Of a stretch of 64,000 nt of DNA, positions 47,646-59,341 are shown one piece after another. Position 1 is the stretch's first letter. The number at the start of each line of letters is the position of its first letter. Source of the DNA: Megascapheus bottae (taxonomy: Eukaryota; Chordata; Mammalia; Rodentia; Geomyidae); assembly GCA_024803745.1 (NCBI GenBank), contig JANJXV010000004.1, positions 48,625,358 to 48,689,357 of the forward strand, given 5' to 3'. Position numbers and translations under genes: made by a program. Below the pieces are notes generated by a model. It was given only the letters and a program-made list of their open reading frames with translations. It did no database searches and was not told the DNA's origin.

Positions 47646-47897
47646 TGAGGGACATCATGTTGGTGGGGAGATGGTCAAAAGGAATGCTACTACACTGTTG
47701 GTGGGACTGTAAACTGGTTCAACCACTCTGGAAAGCAGTATGGAGGCTCCTCACAAGATTAAACATAGAGTTCCCCTATCACTCTGTTTACCCCACCCAC
47801 TCCAGGGTATCTATTCAACTGACCACCATCCAGGCTACACTAAAGCCACCAGCACAACCATGTTCACTGCAGTACTGTTTACCATAGCCAAGATATG
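47646..47897 (+). pseudogene. L1 ORF2 C-terminal fragment, inverted part
   Basis: Plus-strand 'gttggtggggagatggtcaa', 'ctacactgttggtgggactg', 'ggaaagcagtatggaggctc', 'ccatagccaagatatggaat'. Coding for the cysteine-rich ORF2 C-terminus, broken by stops. Its end is followed, in the original L1 order, almost immediately by the sequence at 47645 reading leftwards, so the pair is one L1 with a twin-priming inversion. Confidence 0.85.
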
Positions 47898-48150
47898 GAA
47901 TCTTTTACAAAAATGAGTTGTAAAGATGGTGTACAGAGGGGTTACAGTTTACAAAAGTAGAATAATGAGTATATTGTCACCTCCTCCCTCAGTCTCTCCC
48001 ATATTTTGCCCTCTTAACTTCCTTCTATCCAAAGTTGCATAGTTTGCTTCCAACTTTGTATTAAGAGGGTTTAACTTGTGAATTGATTCACCCTTTTTGT
48101 CTCACCATTTCCGTGCTTCCCATTCCCCTCTGGGAATTAGATAAACTTAT
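47898..48150 (-). mobile_element. L1 3' end, older subfamily
   Basis: 'gagttgtaaagatggtgtac', 'agaggggttacagtttacaa', C-rich lines at 47982-48030 and 'gggaattagataaacttata'. Same type as 62055-62330. No ORF2 retained. Confidence 0.75.
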
Positions 48151-48399
48151 ATTCAAACAAAGGGTATAGAAATGTGTTTAAATGCTGCCATTTTCCAAAT
48201 GGCTTTACTGTCTTACCTCATTTTATTTTACAACTTGACTAGGTGTTCATTAGGAATCTCCCATATCTTCTTTTTTTCAGAACGCAAGTAGTAGATATTG
48301 CAGATTATTTTTTAATAATCAGCAACTTAAGAAACACTTATATAGAAATCAATAGTGCATTGACTATTATCATACTATAGTGCAGTTTTTAGGCCTTTT

Positions 48400-48480
48400 T
48401 AGTGCAATGGGGTTCAAATTGAGAGCCTTTTGTTTGTTCAGAAGGTACTTTACCATGGAGTCATGCCTTCAACACTTTTT
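48400..48480 (-). repeat. ID-like SINE, worn
   Basis: 'atggggttcaaattgagagc' and 'gtactttaccatggagtcat' read as a reversed ID-type element. Confidence 0.55.
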
Positions 48481-48594
48481 TATGTTGATTATTTTTGGAT
48501 ATGAACTTAATTCCCGCCTGTGAGAATTCCTGAACCATAATACTTTATTTTAGGTTTCCATCATAGCTGGGATTCCACATCAAGATTCTTTCAT

Positions 48595-48770
48595 TAAGAG
48601 AGAATTTAATACTTTTTTTCCTCTGCTGACCTTGAACTGTGATCTTTTTATTTCAATCTCCCAAGTAGCTAGTTTTCCAGTGTGAGGTACTGCCAGCTAG
48701 CTACAGCTTCTTTGTTGTTGTTCTTGTTAGTTGTAGGGCTTGAACTTGGGTCTTAGACACTATCCCCAAG
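48595..48770 (-). repeat. B1/ID composite SINE pieces
   Basis: Left-monomer reverse at 48620-48700 ('cttgaactgtgatcttttta', 'cccaagtagctag', 'tactgccagcta'), followed by the 3' end of a second composite at 48715-48770 ('gtagggcttgaacttgggtc'), which is interrupted by the next SINE and resumes at about 48990. Confidence 0.65.
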
Positions 48771-48990
48771 TTTCTTTTTTCCTTTTTTCTTGCCAGTTCT
48801 GGCCCTTGAACTCAGGGCCTGAGTACTGTCCTCAAGTTTTCTCAAGGTTAGAGCTCTACTACTTGCACCACAGCACCATTTCTGGCTTTTTGCGATGTAT
48901 GTGGTACTGAGGAATCAAATCCAGGTGTTCATGCATGCTAGGCAAGCACTCTACCAGTAGGCTAAACACCCACTCCCCTCCCCCCCCCCC
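48771..48990 (-). repeat. IDL-Geo-type SINE nested in composite SINE
   Basis: Minus copy: 'ccagttctggcccttgaact', 'gcgatgtatgtggtactgag', 'gcatgctaggcaagcactct'. Its end is blurred by a C-run (48973-48990). 'gtttctttt' before and 'gcttctttt' after may be the TSD. Confidence 0.85.
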
Positions 48991-49015
48991 GAGCTTCTTT
49001 TGTGCAAGGAACAAG

Positions 49016-50982
49016 GTACATATAAAGACTCATTACATTAAAATCTGTTTTGCTTCCCATCTGTTTAAGTACTCAGGAACAGATAATTATCTTAGAACTT
49101 GTTTTTATCTAAGAATTAAATTTTTATGAGAATTTAATTTATTGCCTAAAACAGTGGCTCTCAACTAGGAATAATTTTCTTTCTTAAGTGAAGTTTGTTG
49201 AGAATCACAGGTAAATGTACACTGAAGGAGTAAAATTCCTCATGTCCAGCTAAGACCCGCTTTGCTGTAAGGGGGGGGGGGTACTGACTAGTGTTGGCCA
49301 CAGTTGATCTTATCTGTGTTGTCTGTACCAGGGCCAGGGTGGTTACTGATCAATAGTAGATTAGAAATAACTCCATTTCAAAATAGCTGTGCCAATGTTT
49401 GCATTTTTTGCATATTTTTCCATTAAAATTGTAGAAATTATTTTCAAGATAAATTATAAGGGATAAAATCATGATTATTTTTCCTGTAAATCTATGACAT
49501 TTGAGAATATTGAAAATATTCCAGAGAAAAACAGCTGAAAGTTTTGAAGATATCTGAAGTTATCCTTCTGCTACCTACAGATAGCATGTAGAAGAGTTCA
49601 TGCATGCTTTCCTTGAGCATTAATAAAAATAGCAATTGGAAAGAGAAAACAACTGCAATGCCCAGCTCTCCAGTAAGAAAATATTTCCTCACAAAAGCAT
49701 AAAAGTTAAAATTGATTTTCAGCAACTATAAACAGAGTTTTCTCTAGTTCACAAAAAAACTTACTTTTTACAATTTATCACATGCCTAAAATATCATGTT
49801 TTTTTAGGATTTTTTGTAGTTTCCTTTGGGAAAGGGTAATTTGATCTGTGTGAGGGCATATTTTATTATTATAAAAGCATCATAAATCAGATTCTTAGAA
49901 ATTACTTTCTTCTTTAGTCTTTTGAATTAAAAATGTTATGAGTTATTAATATAAACAGATAAATCTGACTTATTTAAATGAAATTACATCCCTGCATTTA
50001 ACATAAAGATCTGATATTTATAAGTCTGACTTATAAAATTTTTTACATCATTTGATAGGGGAAATACTTTTAACTTTTAGTCTCTTTTATATATGTGGAA
50101 AGCTAAGATCTATAATCTTTACATCTTCTTGCCGATAGGCTTCAAATATGTTATAACTGTGAAAATCTAATTTATTTTTTACTCCTCTGCACCCCCCCAA
50201 AAACAACAAATGGACAGTTGGTTTAAAAGCAGCAGCAACATAATCAAATAAAAAGCAACCTAAGTAATAGCATACAGAAAAAATAATTATAACTGCTACC
50301 CAGAAAGACACATTTTTCAAGTCACAGTTACAACAATTTTTTTTCTGAATTCGAAAAAATAACTTCAGAGAGCATGGAATATTGGATTAACAAGTAATTA
50401 CAGAAAAGAAGTTGAAGTAGAGACCCACATATAATCTTTAATGCCTCCTCTTTTATTTTAGTAATTAATTTATTTTAAATCATTATTTATTAATTTATTT
50501 TTATTTTTTACACATACTTCTTACTTCCTAAGTGTTCTAGAGCAATGAATATATATTACACAAAACTTTCTGTGTGTAATGAGAGCACATTAAGGCTTTT
50601 TCTTAACTGTCATCTTTGTCTATGTGGTCATTCTAAATAACTCCCTTTTTCTGCAACTTCATTTCTGGTGTTATAATTCTGATATTATGAATTTACAAGT
50701 GTAAAACTGCTTGGAAGAACTTTTGAACTTACCTGTCAGCCATGTTCCTATACATTGTATATACACCTGTACTTGTAGTTTATTCTGAGTCATTTTTCTG
50801 TAGAATGTATTCAGCAACCCAGGATGTTACACAAAAAGGAAATTCCACTTATACTTACTTATCAAATTTAATTTATCTTCATAATCAAGGCTGCAGATAT
50901 AATTGAAATATTAATGACAATGCTTAGGCTTTTTATAAGTATTTCGACCTGTGGTATATCCCACCCAAAGCCATTGACCTTG
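49016..50982. other. Unannotated AT-rich sequence
   Basis: About 2 kb with no recognisable feature apart from a G-run of about 12 at 49269-49280 and a C-run at 50189-50197. Frames of 64-77 codons show no domain. Confidence 0.5.
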
Positions 50983-51460
50983 CTTTCCTGTCAAGGTTTT
51001 TACTCCTATCCCTCTGGACCCGCAGGAAGGATAGAGAAAAACGCCCCACCAGGAAGAGCGGAGAAAGGAGAGGGCCAACTGACTACCCACACCCAGTCCT
51101 CCCTCCCCCGAGGACAATCAGATGAGTCAGGGAGACCTGTCAAGGCAGGAACTTGTTTATTGAGAAAGTACATTCAGCTAATATAGGGTGCAGGAGCCCA
51201 TCAGCACAAAGATGGAAGGGCAGGGGAGGTCCACTTGTTTACTCTCACTATAGGTCTCAGCAGAGAGTGATAAAGGAATAACACATTTGTACCCAAAGGT
51301 AATCAGGACTCAGCAGAAAGTGATTCACAATACCAATGATATAGCTCAAAGTTAGGCATGGCGTTCATACATGACAGCTTATTTCTTTGTGTGGTTATCT
51401 TACTCAGTGATGCAGATTCATGGGTCAGCCTGCCTCTACACTTGGCTCCCAACACTTTCC
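50983..51460 (-). mobile_element. Solo LTR, class-II-like, with 6-bp TSD
   Basis: Minus-strand LTR of 466 bp, body 50989-51454. It begins TGTTGGGAGCC, as IAP/ERVK-type LTRs do, has TATA-like 'cctatattagc', polyadenylation signal 'aataaa' within 51156-51162, and ends ...CTTGACA. 'ctttcc' is present immediately outside both ends (50983-50988 and 51455-51460): a 6-bp TSD as expected for a class-II endogenous retrovirus. No internal region remains, so it is a solo LTR. Its R/U5 half aligns with 11795-12020. The small frames here are shadows. Confidence 0.85.
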
Positions 51461-52397
51461 CTTTTTTGGATGCATAGCACAAAAACAATATGTTTGTGAA
51501 GGATAAAGAGGTCCTATAGTGTCAGGTCTGCCCTTTACAAGCATCCATATTAGCATCTTCACAGTCTTCCTTCATTTTCCTGCAGAAGTAAAGAGGTGGT
51601 TCTGGTTAGGAAATGTAAGAGCTGCATAAGGACTAGGAAAGGAAATGAGCAGAAAGGAGAGATGCAGTATCAAATGGTTGTTACAGTGGAGTCCTGCTGT
51701 GCTTAGACGTGACCATGGCAACAAAGAAACTGAGATGAGAGAGAACAAACATAGTCCCAGAATGAAAGCCTTTAGTTTTTTTGTCTTTTATCATAGCACT
51801 TGATTGCTTTCAGAGTTGAAATAGCCAAGTTCTGTGGAGTATTTCCTTAAGAGGCAAATGAGGGTTTGGGCATGGTTACAATGAAAGAATATTGAGAAGG
51901 CAGGTATTGAAATGTGCTCTGTGCCTTAGCCTGCTGGACATAGCCTCATGGACAATTCATTCAACCTGTTTTAAATTACAAACAATATGAATATAGCTGG
52001 CAGCTATGGGGTACCCAGTGCATCTGACGCGATGCCACTGGAAGAGCAAGTGCCTGCTCAGCATTAGCTTGCTTGCTAGCACAGATTGGAGTATTTCTGC
52101 ACAGATGTTTCAGGTATGTCAGACTCACACCGTATCAATCACTTAGGCAACCCCATGGCCTCATTGGATAGTCCTTTTACTCATGTCTGTTGGAAATGAG
52201 CAATCTAGATCTGAGAGCAAAATTCAGCTCAGGCGATACTGACCTGGTTGAATCTAATAACTTTTATAACAAAAAATAGTGCTTAGTAAGGAAAAATAAT
52301 CTCTAATATGACTTCTTTCTTGATAGCATTTAAAATATTTTTATGGTATATACATTCTTTTTAAACTACTACAGGCATTTTAAAATAAAATAATTGT
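51461..52397. other. Unannotated sequence
   Basis: No gene or repeat recognised, though base composition is slightly GC-richer than the flanks. Confidence 0.45.
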
Positions 52398-52602
52398 GCA
52401 TTTGAACTGTGCTAGACTTTTGTGGTCCCTGAGCTTTTGCACTTAAGGCTAGTGTTCTACCATTTGAGCCACACATACACTTTTAACTTTTTGATGGATA
52501 CTTGTAGAAAAGAATTTCAGTCTTTCTTGCCTTTTCCTGCCTGGTCTGGCTTTAAATTGCAATACCAGATCTCAGTTCCCTCAGTAGCTACCTGATCGTT
52601 TT
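52398..52602 (-). repeat. B1/ID composite SINE, diverged
   Basis: 'gtggtccctgagcttttgca', 'ctaccatttgagccacacat', 'ttcctgcctggtctggcttt', 'cagatctcagttccctcagt'. Confidence 0.78.
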
Positions 52603-52845
52603 CTTGTTTTCTTACAGCTAATGAGACATGAAGAATTCGCCTTTTCTGTAGAATGACTCATATATTTTGGTCAGAGTGGCTGAAAATTTCCCATTTGGTG
52701 ACAGTTGATATGTGAAATTTCCTTTATTGTGGTAGTTGTCATTCTCCTTTCCTCAAATGTAGAATTAATATAGGATAGCAAATTTTAGCAAAAAAGGCAC
52801 ATATAGCAGAAAACTAAATAGTCATTACTTTGCTAGTTTATTTGG

Positions 52846-53052
52846 TGAACTTGTTCTTTTTTTTTTTTTGCCAGTCCTGGGCTTGAGCTCAGTGCCTGAG
52901 CACTATCCTTGAGCTTTCCAAGGCTAGAGCTCTACCACTGGAGCCACAGCACCACTTCCAACTTTGTTTTTCTATGTATGTGCTACCAGGGAATCAAATC
53001 TGGGCCTTCGTGCATGCTAGGCAAGCTTTCCACCACTGGGCTGAACTTGTTC
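52846..53052 (-). repeat. IDL-Geo-type SINE with 11-bp TSD
   Basis: Minus copy, body about 52857-53041: 'ccagtcctgggcttgagctc', 'aaggctagagctctaccact', 'gcatgctaggcaagctttcc'. Duplication 'tgaacttgttc' at 52846-52856 and 53042-53052. Confidence 0.93.
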
Positions 53053-54006
53053 ATTCTTTTAGATTTTTTCTGAAAGATGGTGCTTGTTGCTAAGTCATTC
53101 ACCTTCCCTTATAACTTTCATAAAATAAGACTTGTAGTTCACTTTTAGATTTCTGAAATGGTGTGAAAAATTATTATCTGAACTTCTTGTCTGATTTTTA
53201 TCTACATCATTGTTTCTATTGTTCTTTGATAAGATATGCTATCTTATAATCCATCCCAAAGTATCAGGTGTTGAATTCAAACTGCAGGTCAGTACTGGCA
53301 AAAATAAGAAAGGAAAATAAAGCAGATCAAAATAAATGTATACAAGTGAGAGAGAAGAAAGGTCAAGAGAGAGGAAGAGATCCTCTTTCTAGAGGCGGTC
53401 ACGAAGGCTTGTCAGTCTGTACTGATACCATACCATCATTTATGGAAAAAAAGTCAATTTACTTTACTACTATCAATGAGAACCCATGTGCTAGAACCTC
53501 AGAAATCAGGTGCTTACTTCTATATTTGAAATTTTGTTTGGAAACTGACAATACTACTTGTTAACACTACATTTCAGAGAGGTGAATGCAAGGACGTGAA
53601 AACTTGCTATTTCATATTGTCCTGCCTTTCATATCTTGAAGCCCGTGTCTGTGGTATCTGGTGAAAGATGTCATTCAGAAACACTTCTTGAAAAATGTAC
53701 AAGTCTAGGCAAAATGGACTTTTAAAATGGATTAATAGAGAAGTAATGCAGGATAAGTACATGAAAGAAGAAAAACAGTATGTTGGGAAAAAGTGAGTTC
53801 TGGAAGTAAAGTTGGAGCATGCTCAGCAGTGCCTGGCAACTGGCCTATGGGTAACATGAAGGCACTTTTCCCTTGTGTCCATTCACTCGCTGTTCTCAAA
53901 GTCCCATTAGTCCAGACCACATTCTACTGCTATTGTATTCTGAAATAGAAGCTTTATTCCTGTGCATTTTGAACATGCTTGATTTTTCAAAAAAATAATA
54001 ATTGTT
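53053..54006. other. Mostly unannotated; one SINE end fragment
   Basis: 53262-53310 ('ttgaattcaaactgcaggtc', 'agtactggcaaaaataag') looks like a plus SINE 3' end. The 98-codon frame 53268-53564 starts inside it and has no domain. Nothing else recognised. Confidence 0.45.
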
Positions 54007-54188
54007 GGACCAGGAGTTTGGCCTAGTGGCAGAGTGCTTGCCTAGTATGCACAAAAACCCAGGTTTGATTCCTTGGTACTATATACATAGAAAAAAGCCA
54101 GAAGTGGTACTGAGGCTCAAATGGTAGAGCTCTAACCTTGAGAAATCCCAAGGACAGTGCTCAGTCCCTGAGCTCAAGCCCAAGACTG
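54007..54188 (+). repeat. IDL-Geo-type SINE
   Basis: 'ggaccaggagtttggcctag', 'gcctagtatgcacaaaaacc', 'gattccttggtactatatac', 'gaggctcaaatggtagagct', end 'gcccaagactgg'. Flanks 'taataattgtt' (before) and 'taatagttgt' (after the microsatellite) may be the TSD. Confidence 0.93.
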
Positions 54189-54223
<35 letters not shown>

Positions 54224-54231
54224 GTAATAGT
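54189..54231. repeat. (AAT)n microsatellite
   Basis: About 14 AAT/TAA units, one interruption, in the tail of the preceding SINE. Confidence 0.97.
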
Positions 54232-55877
54232 TGTACGGAATAGGAATTTATATTTCTAGTCTACAGAGACAAATTATTTGCCAACAGCTACAGATTTATT
54301 TTTAGGTACAGTAAATTTTCCAGCTCAGTTTGAATTTTCAATATTCATTTAATTTCAAATTTAGTTTCTAACAAGAGCTTCTCTCAATATTTCTTGGCAA
54401 AAGCTGTGTGTGTTTCCATTAGAACAAAAGCAATGAGCATAAAACTGAGCACTTGATATGCTTTTGTTTTATCTTGTTTTGTTTTTGCAAATTCCTTTAT
54501 AAATGAGTTTTCTTACACATTTGTTAATCATCTGACAAGGTGTGAATAGATTCACATTGTGTGTTGACAGAAACCTAGTGTATTGGCACAAAATTAATAG
54601 TACTTTTGTTTATATTGCTAATACAGTTGACCTTATGAAACTACGTAATGATTTTCTGTCTCCAAATTTTGCCACATTATTAGCACCTGCATTTTTCCTT
54701 TAAAATTATTAAACTTATTAAATCTAAAATGGCTATTTGGATGACACATGCTTATTGTAATAAGATATAATATTAGTGTCACTCATATCTTTACGATGCA
54801 AAGGATTTCTAGTTCATTGTTATTTTTGTTTTGGTCACAGAATAATTTTCCATTGTTTGACTCTTTATTATTTTTAAGCAATTATACAAAAGTTTCAGAA
54901 TTTTATAAAAATGCACAAGCTGACACAAATATGAAGATCAGGGGCAGATTAGATCAATGGAATCTAATACATGGACAATATTCTCTCCAAATGTCCTATG
55001 GAATTCTTTCAACATTATTCCTGGAGACAAGAGCAGACTATGAATTATGTAGTAGTCAATGAATGTCTTCAACCAGCCAGTTGAAGAAATTTCACTTTTC
55101 ATATATTTTTAACAGTGAACATTCTAAGTCCACAGACAATTGTTGATTTTCTTTTTGTTACTTATTACTTAGTATAATTTTAAAATCATTTCTCTAGAAC
55201 ATGTGAAAAAAGCAAAAAACTATATATAATATTATCTTACTCCACCTTCATACAGGGAGATTTTCCTAGGGTTAATATGATTTAAAAATAAATAAAAAAT
55301 ATTATTTAAAAGATCTTTTTCCCTGCAATCCCACTAGTCTGGTCAGTTATTTTCAGACTGGAGGAGGATCCGACGAGGGTGTGTAAATGAGATGAAATGG
55401 CTTGATTGTATCCATTTATGGTTTAACTTTGTGCTTAAGCAAACAGAAAAGGAAATAAAACTTGAAAATTATTTGTCATCAAAGAAATTGAAAAAAAAAT
55501 ATATTCATTGGTAGGCAATGCCAAAAAAATGGGACTTCAAAACTATTCAATTAAATTACTCAAATATAATTCAATTAAGATAATTAAAACTAATGAATGC
55601 TCCTACTGAAACAGGCTACTTTTGATTAGGATCGCTATGTAAGGACACTTTTAGTTCTGTGTTTCCATGAATCAAACACTCAAGTTAAAAAGGGAGCAAA
55701 GTTTCTCTTCTTGAAGCGAAGCAACCATAACTACAAAATATATCTAAATAACTGCTACAGAATATGGTGAAATTTAAAGGTGAGAAAAAGCCAACAAACT
55801 TTTACCTCAAACATATTTCATATTTCTAAAATTTTGTAAATTATTAATCAGCCCAACTACGAAGGCAACATTTGCAC
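54232..55877. other. Unannotated AT-rich sequence
   Basis: No gene recognised. The 104-codon plus frame at 54748-55062 shows no family motif, lacks any signal of splicing or a promoter, and lies in very AT-rich sequence. Confidence 0.5.
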
Positions 55878-56300
55878 TGTTATGTGAGGATATTTGATTA
55901 AAAGATGTGTTCAGGGATACATAAAATACAGAAGGTTTTATTGAGGAAATGGAAAAGGAGCTCCAAAATCTCTGAGGGGGGGCTCACAATGGCCTAGTTG
56001 GAATTTCAAGACACTACCTGCCAGGGTTTCATAGTAAAAGAACATAAGTCTCCAGATTCACAAAAGAGTTTCTACTTATGGCAGTAAAAGCCATCACAGC
56101 ATCAGCCTTACTTGTATTGATCTCTCTAGCCTTAGTATCCACAAAAAGAAACAAAAACATGAAATCTACACACCCAGAGGGTTCCTTTACAGGGAAAAGA
56201 GTTCTTACTTTTTGAAAACTTTGAAGAGTTCTTTACTTTCTTTACTTTTTCTCAAGGTGAGAACAAGGATGTGGTATCTGGTCTCCAAAGGGAAATAATA
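55878..56300 (-). mobile_element. LTR-like element
   Basis: Minus-strand LTR-like: 'cctcaataaaaccttctg' with polyadenylation signal (plus 55930-55950), end 'cctcacataaca' at 55878 with CA terminus. The other edge is placed at about 56300, where the first bases (tattat) would mirror the terminal ataaca, next to a purine run (plus 'tctccccttttc', 56301-56312). No TSD was found; the edge is approximate and the family unassigned. Confidence 0.5.
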
Positions 56301-56530
56301 TCTCCCCTTTTCAGGACTGTAAGTAAACCTGCCTGTTACTTTGAAGGCAAAATGACTTCTGGCACTCCTAGCTGTATAAACATCTGCAAAAGAGTAGTCT
56401 GGAAGGAAAGGTAATCAGTTATCTTGCTCACAAGATACATGGAAAACAGGAAATTTCCAGAGATCCCAACAGCTCCACAGTTGCTTGCAAATTCTTGGTT
56501 TCTGAGTTTCACACATAGTTATGTCAGTGG

Positions 56531-56756
56531 CTCTGATTTCTTTCTTTCTTTTTTTTTAATTGTATTTTATTGTCAGGGTATGTATAGAGAGATTACAGTT
56601 ATATTCATCAAGTAGTGGGCATATTACTTCTTGAACCTTGATAACCCCTTCCCATGTTTTTCTCCCAGTCTCCTCTCCAACCCTACCTAATCATCTTGAT
56701 TTTCCCTTTCCCTTCCCATTTTCAAATAAACAAGTAAACGAATAACTCTGATTTCT
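56531..56756 (-). mobile_element. L1 3' end with 11-bp TSD
   Basis: Minus-strand L1, body about 56542-56745: T-run, 'attttattgtcagggtatgt', 'attacagttatattcatcaa', C-rich UTR complement, 'caaataaacaagtaaacg'. Flanked by 'ctctgatttct' at 56531-56541 and 56746-56756. Only the 3' UTR remains. Confidence 0.92.
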
Positions 56757-56820
56757 GTCTCACACAGGCTATTCAAATTTGCTGCATTGTTTGTAGGACT
56801 CCTATATATGGTTTCTCATT

Positions 56821-56904
56821 TGTTGGTAAGCTGCAGGGTTCCTAGTTTAGTACAAGTAATTTTGTTGGTAAGCTGCAGGGTTCCTAGTTTAGTACAAGTA
56901 ATTT
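56821..56904. repeat. Perfect 42-bp tandem duplication
   Basis: A 42-bp unit starting 'tgttggtaagctgcagggtt' occurs exactly twice, 56821-56862 and 56863-56904, with no mismatch. As 42 is a multiple of three, frames pass through it, but no gene is apparent. Confidence 0.97.
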
Positions 56905-57439
56905 TGTGTAGGCCTTGTTTCAGAGTGACCAGCAGAGGGTATTCATGTCACTGTACCTTGGCATGCTTGATGAGCAGTTCTAGAATAGAGGGTGGAAGGG
57001 TGAAGAAGCAATCTAGGTCCTTTACAAGAGATGTACAGAAACCAGAGCATTCCCTTGTTATGAAAGACTGTTCAATAAGGTGAAAAAGGATGTCAAATAA
57101 ATTTTGTTCAAAACTGTCTGATAGGAAGTAGTTGATTCTAAATCACTTAAGTTTAACATGCTTCCAGTGGTTTTGGAGCGTCATACTAGACCTTTCCTTT
57201 GTAAGAGTAGATACAACAAACACATCTGAAAGCTGAGTTCCGATTCTGCCCTACCCTTCACAGGTCTATTTCCACATATGTCTATTTCCACAGAATGCTG
57301 GTCCTGTGTCAGAAACTGTAAGCTCACCTGTTTTTTTCAAACGTTTTCTTTCTTCTTAAATCATTTGACAAAAAGAGATAGGTGGTAGAGTGATAAAGGA
57401 AGTATATAAAAACGTAGATACTTGTGATTTTCTTCGTTT
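56905..57439. other. Unannotated sequence
   Basis: No gene or repeat recognised. Confidence 0.45.
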
Positions 57440-57652
57440 TTCATATATTTTTATTGTAATTAATAGAAGTATTACATTATATTTACCAGATAGAAGGTGC
57501 ATTTCTTCACATACATTGATACCCTTTCTCATGTCATGGTCCCCATTCCGCCCCCTCTCCCCGGCCGCTCATGTTGTTTTCCCCCCTTCCCTATCCAATT
57601 TCAAATAACCCATCAAGCATATATACAATATATCAAATAACAAGGTGAAATA
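57440..57652 (-). mobile_element. L1 3' end, 5'-truncated
   Basis: 'tttttattgtaattaataga', 'attacattatatttaccaga', C-rich UTR complement (57540-57590), 'aagcatatatacaatatatc', 'aaataacaaggtgaaatac'. Same young subfamily as 38853-40643. Confidence 0.92.
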
Positions 57653-57989
57653 CTTCTTGCCAGCATGGGCGGCCATGGGGAATTCAACAAGCAACCAACT
57701 CAGCAAAGAGATCATTATCCTTAAGACTGAGGACCATAGCCATCACACATTCTGCTGCAGGTGATTAAAGCAGAATTCATCCCTAAGCCTCTAGGATTAT
57801 TTTTGAAGAGTGTGTAAAAGCCTAGCCTCAGGTTGATATTAATTGAGAGAAACTTCATGCCAATAGACAGAATCTTCACTTTTCAAAATATTTCTCCTCC
57901 GTATCTTTAAACAAAGTAGCAACAAAGTAGTGAGAAAACCACCCAAAGAATTTGCCATTTTATTTTAAACATATTTTAATTTATATTTT
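57653..57989. other. Unannotated sequence
   Basis: Nothing recognised. Confidence 0.45.
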
Positions 57990-58216
57990 CTGTTGGTACA
58001 AGAGTTTGAACTCAGGGTCTCTTACTTTTACTTGGCTTTTCCACTGAAGGCTAGCAATGAACCGCTTCAGTTACAGATCCACTTCTGGCAAGTTGCTGGT
58101 TAACTGGAAATAAGAGATGCATGGACTTTTCTCTCTGTACTGCCTTCAAACAATAATCACATATCTCAGCTTCCTGAGTAGACATACTTATAGACATGAG
58201 CCACCTGTGCCCAGTA
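57990..58216 (-). repeat. B1/ID composite SINE
   Basis: 'gagtttgaactcagggtctc', 'gttaactggaaataagagat', 'tcagcttcctgagtagacat', 'agacatgagccacctgtgcc'. Confidence 0.85.
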
Positions 58217-59066
58217 AGTTTCCCATTTTGGAAAGAGGTAAACGTAATTATTTTAAGCAGATTATGTAGCACATTGATCCAATATTTAGTCACTACTAAA
58301 TGTGTCTTGTGGGAGTTGGGAAATATACATCGAAAAACTCAATTCTCAGTACATGCTTCTGTAACACTTACATTGCCAGTGTGAAAATTGTCTACAACTG
58401 GAAAACACGAGTGATGCTTTTAAGTTAAAATGTAAACCGGCTGAAGATGGACCCTTGTTAATCAGCCTGTTTAGTTTACTTCATGGCAGGCTTGAATCAT
58501 TTCCTCACAGTCAGTCAGTAGCATCAAACACAAACTCTTTCGATTGCTTTAAATATAGTCCAAACAAGCATATCTTTTAGCCATTTCCTTAATTTGCTTG
58601 CTTGCTTCGCATATTTTATGAAAGCACTCAGCATCTGTTCACCACAGATAAGACAAAAATTGCAACTACCAAGGAGCCTACAAAGCTTAACTGCATATGT
58701 CAGTTTCACTAGGTCTGTACTTGTGTAGGTATCTTGGAAAATATTATCCTGGGTGTTTCTTTGAGGATGTTTTGAATGAGATTAGGTTATCATTGATATA
58801 ATAAAGATAATTGCTCTCAAAATAGGTATTCATCATTCAGTTGGATGAAGAAAGGTCTGAATAGAAGAAAAAACATTCCCTTCTCTTAATAAAAGAAAAG
58901 TTTCTAATAGATTGTCTTTAGAGTGTAATTATACCATGTTTGGGAGACCACCATGTTTTGAGGAAATAGTTAAACCCAGGTTTTCTGACTTAGTATACAT
59001 TTAACTACTAGTGTAATTACCAAATGGATTTTATGACTATGTCTTATATCAAAAGCTTTAAATCAA
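58217..59066. other. Unannotated sequence
   Basis: No gene or repeat recognised; overlapping frames on both strands at 58051-58709 carry no motif. Confidence 0.45.
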
Positions 59067-59296
59067 ATTTGGTGTCAGTAGCTCACATCTGGTAGACAAA
59101 GTACACAGGAACCTAACTTCTGAGGACCATGGCTCAAAGCCAGACTAGAAAGGAAAGCCTGTGAAGTTCTCATCTTCAACTAACCACCATAAAGCTGGAA
59201 GAGAACATATATGGCTCAAATGGTAACGTAATAGCCTTGAGTGAAAAAGCTAAGAAATAATGCCTAGGTAATTCATTCAAATCCCACTATTGGCAC
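59067..59296 (+). repeat. B1/ID composite SINE, diverged
   Basis: 'ggtgtcagtagctcacatct', 'ggctcaaagccagactagaa', 'catcttcaactaaccaccat', 'atggctcaaatggtaacgta', end 'ttcaaatcccactattggc'. Confidence 0.8.
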
Positions 59297-59341
59297 ACAC
59301 ACACATATACACATGCACAGACACACACACACAGACACACA
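59297..59341. repeat. (CA)n microsatellite
   Basis: Interrupted CA repeat in the tail of the preceding SINE. Confidence 0.93.

Noticed and set aside
51455..51470. A polypurine tract next to the LTR at 50989-51454, suggesting a 3' LTR with internal provirus
   Set aside because: The first six bases, 'ctttcc', are duplicated at 50983-50988, so this is target DNA beside a solo LTR. The following sequence shows no retroviral gene.
54748..55062. A 104-codon plus-strand frame in unannotated sequence
   Set aside because: No recognisable domain, very AT-rich, no conserved start context or splice sites. Frames of this length occur by chance in 64 kb.
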